From positions 2,958,828 through 3,022,827 of the forward strand of contig NC_134366.1 in assembly GCF_035582795.1 (NCBI RefSeq): a DNA stretch of 64,000 bases, read 5' to 3'. The notes under the pieces are model-generated. The model did not search any database and was not told where the DNA came from. It saw only the letters and a program-made list of their open reading frames with translations. Shown here piece after piece: positions 61,601-64,000 of the stretch. Numbering within the stretch: position 1 is the stretch's first letter; every line of letters starts with the position of its first letter. This DNA is from Mycteria americana (lineage: Eukaryota; Chordata; Aves; Ciconiiformes; Ciconiidae). A program made the position numbers and the translations under genes.

Positions 61601-64000
61601 CCAATAGGAACATATGACTTTGGGTCACAGGTTTGCGGGTAGCCATCTTGTTAACGTAATGGCAGCTCAGAGCAATACAGCCTCCGTTTTTCCACTGCGT
61701 GTGCATATGTGCATCCATGTGGTTTCGCCTGCAAGCACGGAATCAATATGACTGGCACTGCCTTTTATAAAATCCATGCTTTGTCTTGGTCCCTTCCCAG
61801 TAAACTATTGGCTCACCATTACTGGATCTGGTAAGCTTCCCCTGTACAATTAATGGCTGGACGAGTTTGTGGGGTGGATGGAGAAAGAGACCTCAGGGCT
61901 TCAGCACTTGTAAATCCCACAGCAAGTTCCTATCTACTCCCACTCCTGTAGGAACACCATGGCAACGAGCTCAAACTGTGCAAATTGGCTGCAAAGTGTT
62001 TTTCTTCAGTCAGTAACACAATACTTTTTCTTTCTCCAATGTATGCTTGCACCCCCCAAACACCCCTTACCAGCTCCCAATGTGATAAGCAATTAATTTG
62101 GCTAAGGCTTCCTTTTTTAGGAGCTAAAGCTGTTAGAGTTGCTGGTCTTGGAGGAGATGTTAAATCTGCTCTCTCCCCTACCAGACCTTTCATGCAGAAC
62201 ACCACCACCTCGCCTCTTGGACACTAAGATCCAAGTGATGTGAGAGCAGCTGTTGAGCTTGCAAAGCCTATTGAACCTGCCTGCCATGCCTGAGAAGCCT
62301 TTTCTGCATTGAAGGCAGTTCTTCTACTGATCTTTAGAGCAGGAAAAGATTTGGGTAGGCAGGTGATTTGGGCCCTACCCTACAAAGCCCTTTTCTGAGG
62401 AGCCATAACACTGCAGATCCATTTCCACTGTGATTCAAATCCTCTTTCTCACCACAGGTTAAAAAGAAAATGTCAAAATGTGCCTCGGCTCAGTAAAACA
62501 CAGCAAGGGTTGCTAATTTCCTGCCGGGTGCTCCTATTCCACATTCTCAGTGCAAATTCTGGGCTCCCCTTTAATTCAGTCTAAGGTGTTCGGTCTCAAA
62601 AAGATATTCAACTGTACTGTAGATTCAGGACAAACTAATGCTTAGCCTGTCTGCTTTCTCCACCAGAAAGCCATCATGGGCTTTCCCTCATCATGGCATG
62701 CCCTCATTCAGACATACTTTTCCTATCTTTTGCAATCCCTCAGGTGTATTGCAATTTGTATTCTAGAAATACTGAGAGGTCCTCTGTAAAATGAGGCCCC
62801 ATTTGGAAAAAAAAAAAAAAGCAACCAACTAATAAAACATAGTCTCCACGATGAGGAGCTTTCAAAAACTATACAAGTAGGTAAACTAGGAGGTGGATGA
62901 AATGAGACATGGTGGGGTGAAGCAATTTGTTTAAGGACACATAGTGTCTGCTGCATCTTCTTGCTCAGATCCTCAAGGTGGCTGAGATGATTCGATACTC
63001 CCAGTGCTTTTTTCTGAAATTAAAAGGAAAAAAGGCCAACATCACAGCACATACCAAGGGCATGATGCACAGAGGTTCAGGGTTTGTATTGGGAAAGAAA
63101 GATTATGATAAACACATGATGTTGAAGGCTTTGATTTAGGGTGATGGGAAGGGAGGAGAGAGGGACAATTGCAGTTATAGCACAGAATAAGGTATAAAGC
63201 CAAATGGAACAGAAAAAGAAAGGGGCAAACAGAAGTAGTAGGACAGATCAGCAGCATCGATGGAGATGTTATTATCTTTGAACAGCAACAGGGTGCCTCT
63301 AGACAGAAAAAAAATCATAAACGATGAAAGTTGTGTCAGCAGCAAAAAGTTGGCAGGAACTAGTGCCTGCACTGAGTGGTGCTGGGCTGCACAAGAAAAG
63401 CTGATTATCGTGCAGAATCACTTACTCGGCCCTCAAATTTGATTCCCTCACTCCTACTACAGCAGCCTTTTTCTGAGCTGAAAGGGTGACAGTCCCATGA
63501 TGCATTTTAGGTTTCTTTTTCCACCAGGCTCAATGATTCTCCATTTTGAATGCAGAACTGGTGCACCTGATCCAAATCAGGAAGGTCCTGTCACGAGTAG
63601 ACTCACTCATTTCTTCATTGGCAAAGTCCGAAAGGCATCGAAGTAAATGGGACAAAGAAAACCAAGTAGTTTGGGGACAAAGTCCCTGAACTGGGACTTC
63701 TTGTACAATATTGGGCAGGTCTTTAACACATGTAATGAGTTAGCTAACTGTGCCTCACTCCTTGACTTAGAAATAAGAGATAAAGACATTTCTGTTTGTT
63801 TGGATAGCAAGCTTTGGTTGCAGCTGAGTTCCTAGATGCTCCCTTGGACATAACATTTACCTTTCCAGGAGGCAGCGTTTGCTTGGCTGTGCTCAGAGAG
63901 AGCATCCATTTTCTTCCTGGGACCATTTTTCGCCCTGGAGAGGAGTCTCACACATTGCTCTCCTGCTCCTTGTGCTTGCGCTCATTCTTGTTCATTCCTC
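58639..64000. other. Unique non-coding DNA, no gene recognised
   Basis: The longest open frame outside repeats lies here (58698-59249 +, 183 codons). It shows no signal peptide, domain or biased composition, an opposing 102-codon frame overlaps it, and it fits chance. An A14 run lies at 62807-62820. Faint old-LINE-like wording (TTGATTCAGCAAAGCA) is at about 60827-60842. The hairpin at 61281-61347 is listed separately. Confidence 0.45.
61281..61347. other. Long imperfect hairpin, 29-bp arms, 9-base loop
   Basis: Arms 61281-61309 and 61319-61347 are reverse complements at 27 of 29 positions around a loop at 61310-61318. In a plus-strand RNA one mismatch is a G:U wobble and the other an A:C. 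In a minus-strand RNA the roles swap. The size is near that of a microRNA precursor, but it is close to fully paired and has no known family match here. Confidence 0.85.

Noticed and set aside
1..64000. CRISPR arrays, bacterial operons, tRNA or rRNA genes
   Set aside because: No such structure was seen. The sequence is vertebrate nuclear DNA, and the tandem arrays here lack unique spacers.

Overview
The window is vertebrate nuclear DNA and almost certainly from a bird. The evidence is its repeats: CR1 non-LTR retrotransposon copies with the typical 3' octamer end, an ERVL-type (class III) endogenous retrovirus, and solo LTRs of the same broad family. No mammalian SINE or L1 was seen. There is no bacterial-style gene organisation. 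I could not identify any protein-coding host gene, exon, rRNA, tRNA or CRISPR array. Most of the 64 kb is single-copy intergenic or intronic sequence, and nearly all the long open frames come from repeats or chance.

Layout. 1-5197 is unique DNA with a 25-base G run. 5198-5704 is a composite purine tandem array. 6781-12509 is a complete but dead ERVL-type provirus on the minus strand: 5' LTR at 11976-12509, gag, a protease stub, an RT remnant, RNase H, integrase, and 3' LTR at 6781-7320, with no env. Next to it is a 5'-truncated CR1 on the plus strand (12583-13609) whose reverse transcriptase frame is open for more than 800 nt. A solo LTR on the minus strand lies at 20658-21219 with a perfect 5-bp target duplication. 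An old CR1 relic lies near 22430-22620. A 63-unit CCCTT array (23767-24084) has the opposite strand polarity to the first purine array. Further CR1 pieces are at 28672-29312 and 42255-42401, and a plus-strand solo LTR with a perfect 5-bp duplication is at 58032-58633. The remaining spaces hold short microsatellites, two small duplications, several inverted repeats and no recognised gene.

The provirus is an internal-deletion derivative. The protease active-site stub runs within a few dozen codons into the part of RT that lies beyond the catalytic palm, so the YxDD core and most of protease are gone. RNase H and integrase keep recognisable catalytic residues, including D,D-35-E spacing, but carry stops and one frameshift. 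Its two LTRs are 126/126 identical from the TATA box into U3 but differ strongly elsewhere.

Nothing here convincingly represents a new biological system. The best leads are a 29-bp-arm hairpin at 61281-61347, the graded purine satellite at 5198-5704, nested AT-rich inverted repeats at 25751-25805, the mosaic LTR divergence, and the membrane-segment-rich N-terminal part of the retroviral gag frame.
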